NCBI RefSeq assembly: GCF_900111905.1
Contig: NZ_FOKM01000009.1
Span: 1-64,000 of the forward strand
DNA from: Rhizobium sp. NFR07
GTDB taxonomy: Bacteria; Pseudomonadota; Alphaproteobacteria; Rhizobiales; Rhizobiaceae
Direction: 5' to 3'
Length of the DNA: 64,000 nucleotides
In this document: positions 52,362 to 61,375 of the stretch, piece after piece
How positions within the stretch are numbered: the first letter of the stretch is position 1
How the letters are laid out: each line of letters opens with the position of its first letter
Position numbers and translations under genes: made by a program
Notes under the pieces: model-generated
Seen by the model: the letters and a program-made list of their open reading frames with translations, nothing else
Told to the model about the DNA's origin: nothing
Databases searched by the model: none

Positions 52362-52552
52362 CTTTCAGTCCCGGTTCGATTTTAATCGTTCACGGTCGCG
52401 GTCGTTCTCACGAGATAGTCATTCGAAACGAGCTTGTCAGCCATATTTCGGGTAATAACTTCTGAGGGTATCGTGTCTGTTGCGCTGCAACGAGTCGCGA
52501 CCGGGCATGAAGCCGTTCGGTTTTGAACTAGACCTTGATCATGGAGAACGAC

Positions 52553-53566
52553 ATGGGCGTGATGAATCCAACCGAGGCCGTTCTTGATGAGAAGGCGATC
52601 GTCGCAGCCGCCGAAAAGGCGCTCGCAGACATCGCGGCTGTTCGCGAGGAAGTCGCCAAGGTCATCTTCGGCCAGGAGCGGGTTGTCGAAAACACGCTGC
52701 TTGCGGTTCTTTCCGGCGGCCACGCGCTGCTCGTCGGCGTTCCGGGTCTCGCCAAGACCAAGCTCGTCAATACGCTCGGCACCGTACTCGGCCTCGATTC
52801 CAGCCGCATCCAGTTCACGCCCGACCTGATGCCGTCAGACATTCTCGGGTCCGAAGTCATGGATACCGACGAAAACGGTCGCCGCTCGTTCCGCTTCATC
52901 AAGGGTCCGGTCTTCGCCCAGCTGCTGATGGCCGACGAGATCAACCGCGCCTCGCCGCGCACCCAGTCGGCGCTGCTGCAGTCCATGCAGGAATATCACA
53001 TCACCGTCGCCGGCCAGCGCTACGACCTGCCCGCCCCCTTCCACGTGCTCGCGACCCAGAACCCGCTGGAGCAGGAAGGCACATACCCGCTGCCGGAAGC
53101 CCAGCTCGACCGTTTCCTGCTGCAGGTCGACGTTCTGTATCCGGATCTCGCCGCCGAGCGCCAGATCCTGCTCGACACCACAGGGATGGCCGAAGCAAAG
53201 CCGCGCGGCGTGATCGACAGCGCCCGCCTGCAGGAAATCCAGATGCTGATCCGCCAGATGCCGGTCTCGGACAAGGTGGTCGACGCCATCCTGTCGCTCG
53301 TCCGCTCGGCGCGCCCCGGCCACGGCAATGCCCAGACCGACAAGCATGTCGCATGGGGTCCCGGCCCTCGCGCCGGTCAGTCGCTGATGCTGACGGCGCG
53401 TGCCCGCGCGCTCTATGAAGGCCGTCTCGCGCCCTCGCTGGATGACGTCTATTCGCTGGCAGAACCCGTTCTCGAACACCGTATGGCCCTCAATTTCGCA
53501 GCCCGCGCCGAAGGCATGTCGGTGCGTGACGTGATTGCCGGATTGGTAAAGCAGGCTCGCGGGTAA
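52553..53566 (+). CDS. MoxR-family AAA+ ATPase
   Basis: The 337-residue ATPase has Walker A GVPGLAKTK, Walker B LLMADEINRASP, sensor TQNP and a C-terminal helical lid. MoxR proteins are chaperone-like ATPases that activate partner proteins, often with VWA domains. ATG 52553 is preceded by GGAG at 6 bases; an upstream ATG at 52541 is the alternative. It heads the operon MoxR - DUF58 - BatA-like - membrane protein. Confidence 0.92.
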   Translation: MGVMNPTEAVLDEKAIVAAAEKALADIAAVREEVAKVIFGQERVVENTLLAVLSGGHALLVGVPGLAKTKLVNTLGTVLGLDSSRIQFTPDLMPSDILGSEVMDTDENGRRSFRFIKGPVFAQLLMADEINRASPRTQSALLQSMQEYHITVAGQRYDLPAPFHVLATQNPLEQEGTYPLPEAQLDRFLLQVDVLYPDLAAERQILLDTTGMAEAKPRGVIDSARLQEIQMLIRQMPVSDKVVDAILSLVRSARPGHGNAQTDKHVAWGPGPRAGQSLMLTARARALYEGRLAPSLDDVYSLAEPVLEHRMALNFAARAEGMSVRDVIAGLVKQARG

Positions 53567-53593
53567 AATCCCGCTCCTCTGAAAGGACAGTGC

Positions 53594-54511
53594 GTGGCAT
53601 CAATCGGCCAGATCGTCGAGCAGACATCCAGCAGCGAAGTCCTCTCCCGCGCCCAGGCGCGCGCAGCGCTCGTTCCCGACTGCATGGTGGAAGCAAAGCG
53701 CATCGCCAACACGGTGATCGCCGGCTGGCATGGCCGGCGCAAGCGCGGCATGGGCGAAAACTTCTGGCAGTTCCGCCCCTATGCCGATGGCGAAAGCCTG
53801 TCGCGCATCGACTGGCGCCGCTCCGCCCGCGACGACCATACCTATGTCCGCGACCGCGAATGGGAGGCGGCCCACACGATCTGGCTCTGGGCCGACATGT
53901 CGCCGTCGATGATGTACAAGTCTACGCTCGCCATGGTCTCGAAGGAAAGCCGCGCGCTGGTACTGATGCTGGCATTAGCCGAAATTCTCGCCCGCTCCGG
54001 CGAGCGCATCGGATGTCCGGGCATCATGGAGCCGGTCTCGTCGCGTAATGCCGCCGAACGGCTCGCGACCGCCATCATGCACGCACCGCTGACGACCGGC
54101 CTGCCGGAAACCTCGATGATCCGCGGCCAGAGCGATATCGTCCTGATCGGCGATTTTCTCGATGATGCCGATACCGTGATGAGCCGCATCTCGCCGCTCG
54201 GCAAGCGTGGCCTGCGCGGCCATGTGGTCGAGGTCTCCGATCCGGCCGAAGAAACCTTCCCCTATGCCGGCCGCACGGAATTCTCGGATCCCGAGACCGG
54301 CGAAAAGCTGACCGCCGGCCGCGCCGAAATGATCCGCGACGACTACCAGCGCGCCTATCTCGCCCGCCGCGATGCGCTCGGCGAAGGCCTGCGCCGGCTT
54401 GGCTGGAGTTTCGTCTTCCACCGGACCGACCATCTTGCGTCGGAAGCGCTCGTTGCCGTCCACGGTTATCTTGCCGGCATGCCGGCCGTCATTCCGGGAG
54501 CCCGCACATGA
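53594..54511 (+). CDS. DUF58 protein (MoxR partner)
   Basis: The 305-residue protein has the DUF58 hallmark FRPYADGESLSRIDWRRSAR (about 58-77), then a VWA-like domain starting WADMSPSMMY, with a DxSxS-type MIDAS of reduced form. DUF58 proteins are predicted MoxR clients. GTG 53594 has AAAGGA upstream. It overlaps the next gene by four bases. Confidence 0.9.
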   Translation: MASIGQIVEQTSSSEVLSRAQARAALVPDCMVEAKRIANTVIAGWHGRRKRGMGENFWQFRPYADGESLSRIDWRRSARDDHTYVRDREWEAAHTIWLWADMSPSMMYKSTLAMVSKESRALVLMLALAEILARSGERIGCPGIMEPVSSRNAAERLATAIMHAPLTTGLPETSMIRGQSDIVLIGDFLDDADTVMSRISPLGKRGLRGHVVEVSDPAEETFPYAGRTEFSDPETGEKLTAGRAEMIRDDYQRAYLARRDALGEGLRRLGWSFVFHRTDHLASEALVAVHGYLAGMPAVIPGART

Positions 54512-57348
54512 GCGCTCTCGCCTTCGCCAACCCGTTCATCCTCTTCGGCCTTCTCTCGCTTCCGGTCATCTGGTGGCTGCTTCGGTTGACCCCGCCGCGG
54601 CCTCAGGCGGAAGTCTTTCCGCCGCTGCGCATTCTTGCGACCGTTCTCAAGCGCGAGGAAACGCCGGCGCAGAGCCCTTGGTGGCTGACGCTGCTGCGCA
54701 TGCTGCTCGCCGCAGCCGTCATCCTGGCGATCGCTGATCCGGTTCTCAATCCGCGTGCCAGCTCGCTGAATTCCGGCGGTCCGCTGGTGCTTGTGATCGA
54801 TAACGGCTGGTCGAGCGCCATCGACTGGGAACGCCGCATCGAAACCGCCAACATGCTGATAGACGAGGCAGAGAGCTCCGACGTTCCGGTCTCCGTCATC
54901 TTCACCGCCGAAGCGACCAACGAGCCGGTTGCCGGCACGGCCGCTGCCGCCCGCGACAAGCTTGCCGCCGCAGAAACGCGGCCCCTGGTTCCCGATCGCC
55001 TGCGCGCCGCCCGCGCGCTTCAGGAGGCGCTGAACGGCAATGAGCCCGGCACCGTCGCGATGATTTCGGACGGTATCGCCGCTACCGGTGACGAGGAGGC
55101 AATGACCACCCTGGCCGGCCTCTCCCCCGCCGAATTCCGCCTCTATGAGGGCGATGGTCGCGGATCGATCGCGCTGACCGACGCCACCAACAATTCAGCT
55201 TCGCTGGCCGTGACCGCAACCCGTCTCGACACCGGCGCTGCGCAACAGATCACCGTCAATGCGCTGGATCAGCAGGGCCGCGCACTCGCAGCCGGCACGA
55301 TGGATTTCGCCGCCGGCTCCGGAACCGCGACGGCGGAAATCACCGCCCCCTTCGAGCTGCGCAACGATTTTGCCCGCCTGAGCATCGAAGGCGTTGCGAC
55401 GGCCGGGGCCACCCATCTGCTCGACGACGGTTTCAAGCGCCGTCGCATCGCGCTGATCGCCGGCGAAAGCGGCAGCGATTTTCAGCCGCTGCTCCAGCCG
55501 CTCTATTATATCAGCCGCGCGCTTTCGCCCTATGCAGACGTGATCCAGCCGAATACGGCCGACCTTGCGGTCTCGATCCCGCAGATCCTGGAAAGCAACC
55601 CATCCGCCATCATCATGGCCGACGTCGGCCGTCTGCCGGCCGAAACCTATCAGCCGCTGCAGCAATGGATTTCCCGTGGCGGCACGCTGATCCGCTTTGC
55701 CGGTCCGCGGCTCGCTGCCGCCCCGGCCGATGATCCGCTGGTGCCGGTAAGATTGCGCCAGGGCGAACGTGCGCTCGGCGGCGCCATGTCCTGGTCGGAG
55801 CCGCAGGTGCTGGCCGATTTCCCGAAATTCGGCCCCTTCGCCGGCATGCCGCGCGCGACCGACATCACCGTCACCCGCCAGGTCCTGGCCGAACCGACGC
55901 CGGATCTTGCCGAGCGCACCTGGGCGAGCCTTGCCGACGGCACGCCGCTCGTGACGACGCGCGAAGTGGAGGCAGGACGTCTCGTCCTCTTCCACACGAG
56001 CGCCGAGGCAACCTGGTCCAACCTGCCGCTGTCGGGCAATTTCGTCGAGATGCTGCGCCGCGTGGTCCAGCTCGCCCGCGCCGGCGGTGCGACGACCTCG
56101 TCATCGGGCTCGGATGCTGCGGCAGCCACCCTGCCGCCCTATCGTCTGCTGACCGCTGACGGCCTGCTGACGACGGAAACCGGCGGTGCCCGCCCGATCA
56201 CCATCGCCGCCGGCCAGACGCCATCCGCCAATTTCGATCATCCGCCCGGCCTCTACGGCACCGAAGATGGCTTCTCCGCAGTCAACCTGCTGCCGCCCGG
56301 AACCGTGCTCGCCGCCTTCGATCCCGCCGCGATCGGCCGCCCCGTCGTGCGCGAGGGGCTGGCCGGTGGCGAGGCCGTATCGCTGCGTCCTTCCCTGTTT
56401 GCCGCAGCCTTTGCCATGCTCATCCTCGACAGCCTGATCGTGCTCTTCATGAACGGTGCCTTTTCCCGCCGACCAAAAGGGCCGCGCGCCCGCTCCGGTG
56501 CTGCAGCTGCAGCCATAGCCGCGCTTGCCTTCGGCCTCTTCGCTCTTCAGCCGAACCCTGTTTCCGCCCAGGAAATGCCGGAGGGCAGCGGCGCCAAGGC
56601 CGGTGACGAGCAGATCCTCGAACATCTCGACACGACCCACCTCGCCTACGTCGTCACGGGTGAATCGGACGTGGACCGCATCTCGGAACAGGGGCTGGAC
56701 GGCCTCTCCCAGTTCCTCACCTACCGCACGACGCTGGAACCAGGCGCTCCGGTCGGCCTCGACATCACCAAGGACGAACTTTCCTTCTACCCGATCATCT
56801 ACTGGCCGATTTCCGCCAATGCGCCGATGCCCTCTCAGGCTGCGATCTCCCGCATCGACGCCTATATGCGCAACGGCGGCACCGTACTGTTCGATACCCG
56901 AGACCAGGTTTCCTCGTTGGACGGCGGCACCTCGGCGAATGGTGAACGGCTGCAGGAAATCCTTGCCAATATCGACATTCCGCCATTGGAGCCCGTGCCG
57001 GAAAACCATGTCCTCGCCCGCTCGTTCTACCTGCTGACCAACTACCCGGGTCGCTATACCGGCAGCCCGCTCTGGGTCGAAGCCCGGCAGGACGGACGCA
57101 ACAGCGCCAATCAGGTGTCTTCCGGCGGTGATGGCGTCTCGCCAATCATGATCACCGGCAACGACATGGCCGGCGCCTGGGCCGTCGACGCACAGGGCGC
57201 ACCTGTGCTGCCGACAGTTCCGCCGGACGACATGCAGCGCGAATATGCCTACCGCGCCGGGGTCAACATCATGATGTACATGCTGACCGGCAACTACAAG
57301 GCCGACCAGGTGCACGTCCCCGCCCTGCTCGAACGGCTGGGCCAGTAA
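54508..57348 (+). CDS. BatA-like N-terminus/DUF4159 membrane protein
   Basis: The 946-residue protein begins with a BatA-type N-terminal segment (MSALAFANPFILFGLLSLPVIWWLLRL), a second helix about 66-83 (MLLAAAVILAIADPVL) and a long extracytoplasmic region. A further helix near 630-652 precedes a C-terminal DUF4159 domain (AYVVTGESDVDRISEQGLDG ... RMNGGTVLFD-like segments). BatA-type proteins pair with MoxR/DUF58; the function is unproven. It overlaps the DUF58 gene and is followed by the membrane partner after 12 bases. Confidence 0.85.
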   Translation: MSALAFANPFILFGLLSLPVIWWLLRLTPPRPQAEVFPPLRILATVLKREETPAQSPWWLTLLRMLLAAAVILAIADPVLNPRASSLNSGGPLVLVIDNGWSSAIDWERRIETANMLIDEAESSDVPVSVIFTAEATNEPVAGTAAAARDKLAAAETRPLVPDRLRAARALQEALNGNEPGTVAMISDGIAATGDEEAMTTLAGLSPAEFRLYEGDGRGSIALTDATNNSASLAVTATRLDTGAAQQITVNALDQQGRALAAGTMDFAAGSGTATAEITAPFELRNDFARLSIEGVATAGATHLLDDGFKRRRIALIAGESGSDFQPLLQPLYYISRALSPYADVIQPNTADLAVSIPQILESNPSAIIMADVGRLPAETYQPLQQWISRGGTLIRFAGPRLAAAPADDPLVPVRLRQGERALGGAMSWSEPQVLADFPKFGPFAGMPRATDITVTRQVLAEPTPDLAERTWASLADGTPLVTTREVEAGRLVLFHTSAEATWSNLPLSGNFVEMLRRVVQLARAGGATTSSSGSDAAAATLPPYRLLTADGLLTTETGGARPITIAAGQTPSANFDHPPGLYGTEDGFSAVNLLPPGTVLAAFDPAAIGRPVVREGLAGGEAVSLRPSLFAAAFAMLILDSLIVLFMNGAFSRRPKGPRARSGAAAAAIAALAFGLFALQPNPVSAQEMPEGSGAKAGDEQILEHLDTTHLAYVVTGESDVDRISEQGLDGLSQFLTYRTTLEPGAPVGLDITKDELSFYPIIYWPISANAPMPSQAAISRIDAYMRNGGTVLFDTRDQVSSLDGGTSANGERLQEILANIDIPPLEPVPENHVLARSFYLLTNYPGRYTGSPLWVEARQDGRNSANQVSSGGDGVSPIMITGNDMAGAWAVDAQGAPVLPTVPPDDMQREYAYRAGVNIMMYMLTGNYKADQVHVPALLERLGQ

Positions 57349-57360
57349 GGGAGATAGACG

Positions 57361-59427
57361 ATGACGCTCGAATTCGCGCCCTTCTTCCCCTGGCCTGTGC
57401 TGATCGGCCTTGGCGCCTTTGCGCTCATTCTCTGCGCCATGGCCTTCTGGCGCAGCGTCCGCGGTGCGAGCCTGCGCACGCTGGCGCTCGCCGCCCTGCT
57501 TCTGGCACTCGCCAACCCGACGCTTCTGCAGGAGGACCGCGAGCCGCTGTCGACCATCGTGCCCGTCATCGTCGACCGCTCGCAGAGCCAGCAGACCGAG
57601 GAGCGCAAGCGCCAGACGGATGAGGCGCTGGCCGAACTCCGGGACCGTTTCTCCCGTTATCCCCGCATCGAGACCCGCATCGTCGAGGTCGATGACGACC
57701 CGGACAGCGACACACCCTCGACGAGGCTCTACACCGCGCTCCGTGCCGCGATCTCCGACGTTCCGCCCGCCCGTCTCGGCGCCGCCGTCTTCGTCACCGA
57801 CGGCCAGATCCATGACCTGCCTGGCACCAATCAGGACCTAGGCTTCAATGCACCCGTCCACGGCCTGATCACCGGCCAGCCGGACGAGTTCGACCGCCGC
57901 GTCGAGGTTGTCCGCGCCCCGCGCTTCGGCATCGTCGGCGAGGAACAGGAACTGACCCTGCGCGTGGTAGATGACGGCCGCTCCAACAATGCACCCGCCG
58001 AAGTGACGGTGCGCGTCAACGGCGAGCAGACGGCCACCTTCCGCGCCACGCCGGGCGCCGACACGCCCTTCCCCTTCACCGTGCCGCGCGCCGGCAACAA
58101 TGTCATGGAATTTTCCGTCGGCGAATTGCCGGGCGAAGTGACGACCGCCAACAACCGCGCCGTCCACGTAATCGACGGCATCCGCCAGAACCTGCGCGTC
58201 CTGCTCGTCTCCGGCGAGCCCCATGCAGGCGAGCGCGCCTGGCGCAATCTGTTGAAATCCGACGCCTCGGTCGATCTCGTCCATTTCACCATTCTGCGTC
58301 CGCCGGAAAAGCAGGACGGCACGCCGATCAACGAACTGTCGCTGATCGCCTTCCCGACCCGCGAACTCTTCGTCGAGAAGATCAAGGATTTCGACCTGAT
58401 CATCTTCGACCGCTACAAGCATCGCGGCGTCCTGCCGATCCTCTATTACGATTACATCTCCCAATATGTGCAGAACGGCGGCGCGCTGCTGATCGCGGCC
58501 GGCCCTGAACATGCAAGCGAGGATTCGATCGCGCTTACGCCGCTCGAACAGGTTCTCCCCGCCTCGCCCACCGGTGAGATCCACAATGCCGGTTTCTACC
58601 CGCATCTCTCCGAGGCGGGTCAGAAGCATCCGGTCACCCGCGGCCTCGATGGCTCGAACTCCAATCCGCCCGCCTGGGGCCGCTGGTTCCGCACGGTCGA
58701 TGTCGACCAGCCGCAGGGCCAGACGGTGATGGAAGGCGACGGCAACCGGCCGCTGCTGGTGCTCAACCGCCAGGGCGAAGGCCGCGTCGCCATGCTGCTT
58801 TCCGACCAGGGCTGGCTCTGGGCGCGCGGCTTCGAAGGCGGCGGCCCGCATGTGGCCCTCTATCGCCGCATCGCCCACTGGCTGATGAAGGAACCGGAAC
58901 TCGAGGAAGAGGCTTTGACCGCCCGCTCCTCCGGCCGCACGCTGGAGGCGACACGCCAGACGATCGGCGACGATCCGGGTCCCGCGACCGTCCGTTTCCC
59001 CTCCGGCCGCACCGAGACGATCCCGATGGCGGAGGCCGGCCCCGGCCAGTATCGTTTCGAACGGCGCATGGATGAGGTCGGCCTCTTCCAGGTCTCGAAC
59101 GGCGATTTCACCACGCTCGTCCATGTCGGCGCGGTGGATGCGCCGGAATTCAAGGCGATGATCTCGACGGAAGAAACGCTGAAGCCGTATGCCGACGAAA
59201 CCCGTGGCCTCGTGACCCGCGTTGCCGATGGCGCCGGCATTACTCTGCCCGACATCCTGCCGGTACGCGGCGAGGTGCGCATCAGCGATCCGAACCGCAT
59301 GATCGTCCGCATGACCGATGAATCCGTCCTGCGCGGCATCAACAGCCTGCCGCTGTTCGCCGGCTTTGCGGGCCTTTCGGCTCTGCTCTTCGCCGTCGCC
59401 GCCATGTGGTGGCGCGAAGGTCGCTGA
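57361..59427 (+). CDS. Large membrane protein with VWA-like/glutamine amidotransferase-like domain
   Basis: The 688-residue protein has two N-terminal helices (about 10-28 and 38-55), then a large periplasmic region with a VWA-like start (VPVIVDRSQSQQTEERK) and an Ig-like segment. A Rossmann-like domain follows (LRVLLVSGEPHAGERAWRNLL, IIFDRYKHRGVLPILYYDYI), and the last helix is FAGFAGLSALLFAVAAMWW. It is the usual last member of the rhizobial MoxR operon. No catalytic residues are identified. Confidence 0.8.
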   Translation: MTLEFAPFFPWPVLIGLGAFALILCAMAFWRSVRGASLRTLALAALLLALANPTLLQEDREPLSTIVPVIVDRSQSQQTEERKRQTDEALAELRDRFSRYPRIETRIVEVDDDPDSDTPSTRLYTALRAAISDVPPARLGAAVFVTDGQIHDLPGTNQDLGFNAPVHGLITGQPDEFDRRVEVVRAPRFGIVGEEQELTLRVVDDGRSNNAPAEVTVRVNGEQTATFRATPGADTPFPFTVPRAGNNVMEFSVGELPGEVTTANNRAVHVIDGIRQNLRVLLVSGEPHAGERAWRNLLKSDASVDLVHFTILRPPEKQDGTPINELSLIAFPTRELFVEKIKDFDLIIFDRYKHRGVLPILYYDYISQYVQNGGALLIAAGPEHASEDSIALTPLEQVLPASPTGEIHNAGFYPHLSEAGQKHPVTRGLDGSNSNPPAWGRWFRTVDVDQPQGQTVMEGDGNRPLLVLNRQGEGRVAMLLSDQGWLWARGFEGGGPHVALYRRIAHWLMKEPELEEEALTARSSGRTLEATRQTIGDDPGPATVRFPSGRTETIPMAEAGPGQYRFERRMDEVGLFQVSNGDFTTLVHVGAVDAPEFKAMISTEETLKPYADETRGLVTRVADGAGITLPDILPVRGEVRISDPNRMIVRMTDESVLRGINSLPLFAGFAGLSALLFAVAAMWWREGR

Positions 59428-59430
59428 TCC

Positions 59431-59847
59431 GTGGCCACGATAGAGCTGACGGCTTCACCCTCGGGCGAGCACCTGGATGTAATCCTCAAGGGCCTCACCG
59501 CCTATAACGAGGCCGAGGTCGGCCCCGCCGACCGTATCCCACTGGCCGTGCTGATCCGCGATGACGGTGGAGACGTGATCGGCGGCCTGTCGGGCTATAC
59601 GTCCTGGGGCTGGCTCTTCACCCAGCTTCTGTTCATCCCCGAACAGCTTCGCGGCCAGGGCATGGCGGCGAAACTCCTCGATGCGGCGGAGAATGAAGCC
59701 CGCGGGCGCGGCTGCGGCGGTGCCTGGATCGACACGTTCAATCCGCTCGCGCTGAAGGCCTATCAGCGCCAGGGCTACGAGATCTTCGGCGAACTGCCCG
59801 CCTTCGTCGGCGATCGCACCCGCACCTTTCTCAGAAAGAAGCTTTAG
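59431..59847 (+). CDS. GNAT acetyltransferase, first of tandem pair
   Basis: This 138-residue enzyme has the GNAT acetyl-CoA loop LLFIPEQLRGQGMAAKLLDA and the NPLALKAYQRQGYE C-terminal motif. GTG 59431 begins three bases after the stop of the membrane protein, so it belongs to the operon. It is about half identical in motif order to the next gene. The substrate is unknown. Confidence 0.85.
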   Translation: MATIELTASPSGEHLDVILKGLTAYNEAEVGPADRIPLAVLIRDDGGDVIGGLSGYTSWGWLFTQLLFIPEQLRGQGMAAKLLDAAENEARGRGCGGAWIDTFNPLALKAYQRQGYEIFGELPAFVGDRTRTFLRKKL

Positions 59848-59879
59848 TTTATCCATGCGCGCTCTTTCAGGAGGAGCGA

Positions 59880-60299
59880 ATGGATTTCGAGTTGAGCGTC
59901 ACCGAGGGCGTCGCGCCCGAGGAAGAACATCTCATCCTGCAGAAGCTGAAGGCGTTCAATGTCACCACCTTCGGTGAAAGCGATCGTCGCGAACTGACGA
60001 TCCCGCTTTACGGAGACGGCAGCGAAATCCGCGGCGGCCTTGTCGGTTATACCGGTCGCGGCTGGCTCTATGTCTCGATGCTCTACATCCCGGAGGAACT
60101 GCGCGGCCAGGGGCTCGGCTCGCGCATGCTGGACATGGCAGAGCAGGAAGCCCGCAAGCGCGGCTGCATCGGCGCCTATATCGATACGATGAACCCGTCC
60201 GTGCTGAAACTCTATCTCAAGCTTGGCTATGCCGAGATCGGCAGGCTCGACGCGCTTGCCGACGGCCATGTCGTGACATGGCTCGCCAAGCGCTTATGA
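59880..60299 (+). CDS. GNAT acetyltransferase, second of tandem pair
   Basis: The 139-residue protein has MLYIPEELRGQGLGSRMLDM and NPSVLKLYLKLGYAEIG as GNAT signatures. It follows the first by 32 bases after AGGAGGAG. The pair looks like a duplication, with conserved RGWLY/SWGWLF cores. The end meets the convergent LysR gene. The substrate is unknown. Confidence 0.85.
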   Translation: MDFELSVTEGVAPEEEHLILQKLKAFNVTTFGESDRRELTIPLYGDGSEIRGGLVGYTGRGWLYVSMLYIPEELRGQGLGSRMLDMAEQEARKRGCIGAYIDTMNPSVLKLYLKLGYAEIGRLDALADGHVVTWLAKRL

Positions 60300-60302
60300 T
60301 CC

Positions 60303-61283
60303 TCAGGCGATTTCCAGTTCTGTGACCGCGGGCGCGCAGACCTTTTTCTCGCCCGCGACGCCGGTGCAGGCAAGGCTGTCACGGATCTGCTGGCGCATCC
60401 AGGCATTGGCGGGATCACTGTCCGCATGGGCGGCCCAGACCATGTTGATCGGCGGCAGCGCCAAGGGAACCGGAACCGGGCTCACCTCGAGCCCGAGCAA
60501 CGACGCATATCGCTCGGCGATCCGCTTCGGCACCGTCGCGAGAACCGGGCTCACCTGCGCGGCCGCCAGCACGGGCATGAAACCCGGCGCCGCCGTCACC
60601 ACGTCGAGCTCGATACCCGCAAGATCCAGCGCCTCCTTGATGCAGCCCTGCAGGCTTTCGTTCTGGGAAATCACCGCATGCTGGGCGGCGAGATAGGTAT
60701 CTAGCCCGATCGGGTTCGGCAGATCCAGCATCGCGGGATTGAAGCAGCACGCCACCTCGACGTCATAAAGCGTCTCCGACAGGCGGCGGCTCGTCCGCAC
60801 GAATGTGCATCCGACCGCAAGGTCGACATTGCCGTCCTCCAGCGACGGCTCGGCCGCGTCATAGGAAAACACCCGTGCCAGCACCTTGATGCCCGGCGCC
60901 ATGCGGCGAAGCCGCGTCGTTAGGTCGGGCAGAAGCAGCATCTCGATTTCCGGCGACATGGCAATGCGGAACGTCCGCTCTTCGGTCGCGGGATCGAAAG
61001 CGTCGCCGCCCGTCAGCGCCAGCTGCGCCTGCCGCAGGGCCTTGCGCACCGGCACGGCCAGACTGCGTGCCTTGGCGGTCGGCTGCATCACCTGGCCGAC
61101 ACGGATGAACAGCTCGTCCTGCAGCAGCACGCGAAGCGTCGAGAGCGAATGGCTCATGGCCGGCTGCTGGATCTTCAGCCGCTTTGCCGCCTTGGTGACA
61201 CTGCCCTCAGCCATCAGCGCATCGAAGGCGACGAGCAGATTGAGGTCAAAGGAGCGCAGATTGAAATGATCGATAGTTGTCAT
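60303..61283 (-). CDS. LysR-family transcriptional regulator
   Basis: The 326-residue regulator has an N-terminal wHTH (LNLLVAFDALMAEGSVTKAA, LKIQQPAMSHSLSTLR) and a two-lobed effector domain. The start at 61283 is chosen; an ATG at 61292 adds three residues. The divergent MBL-fold gene starts 92 bases away and is its likely target. The effector is unknown. Confidence 0.88.
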   Translation of the reverse strand: MTTIDHFNLRSFDLNLLVAFDALMAEGSVTKAAKRLKIQQPAMSHSLSTLRVLLQDELFIRVGQVMQPTAKARSLAVPVRKALRQAQLALTGGDAFDPATEERTFRIAMSPEIEMLLLPDLTTRLRRMAPGIKVLARVFSYDAAEPSLEDGNVDLAVGCTFVRTSRRLSETLYDVEVACCFNPAMLDLPNPIGLDTYLAAQHAVISQNESLQGCIKEALDLAGIELDVVTAAPGFMPVLAAAQVSPVLATVPKRIAERYASLLGLEVSPVPVPLALPPINMVWAAHADSDPANAWMRQQIRDSLACTGVAGEKKVCAPAVTELEIA

Positions 61284-61375
61284 GAGCCGCATCGATTTGT
61301 TTGCTGATATGCCGATACATACGTGCTCTCCAGGTCAGTTCAAGACCGCAGTTCAATTCACACCTGGAGCCTTTC

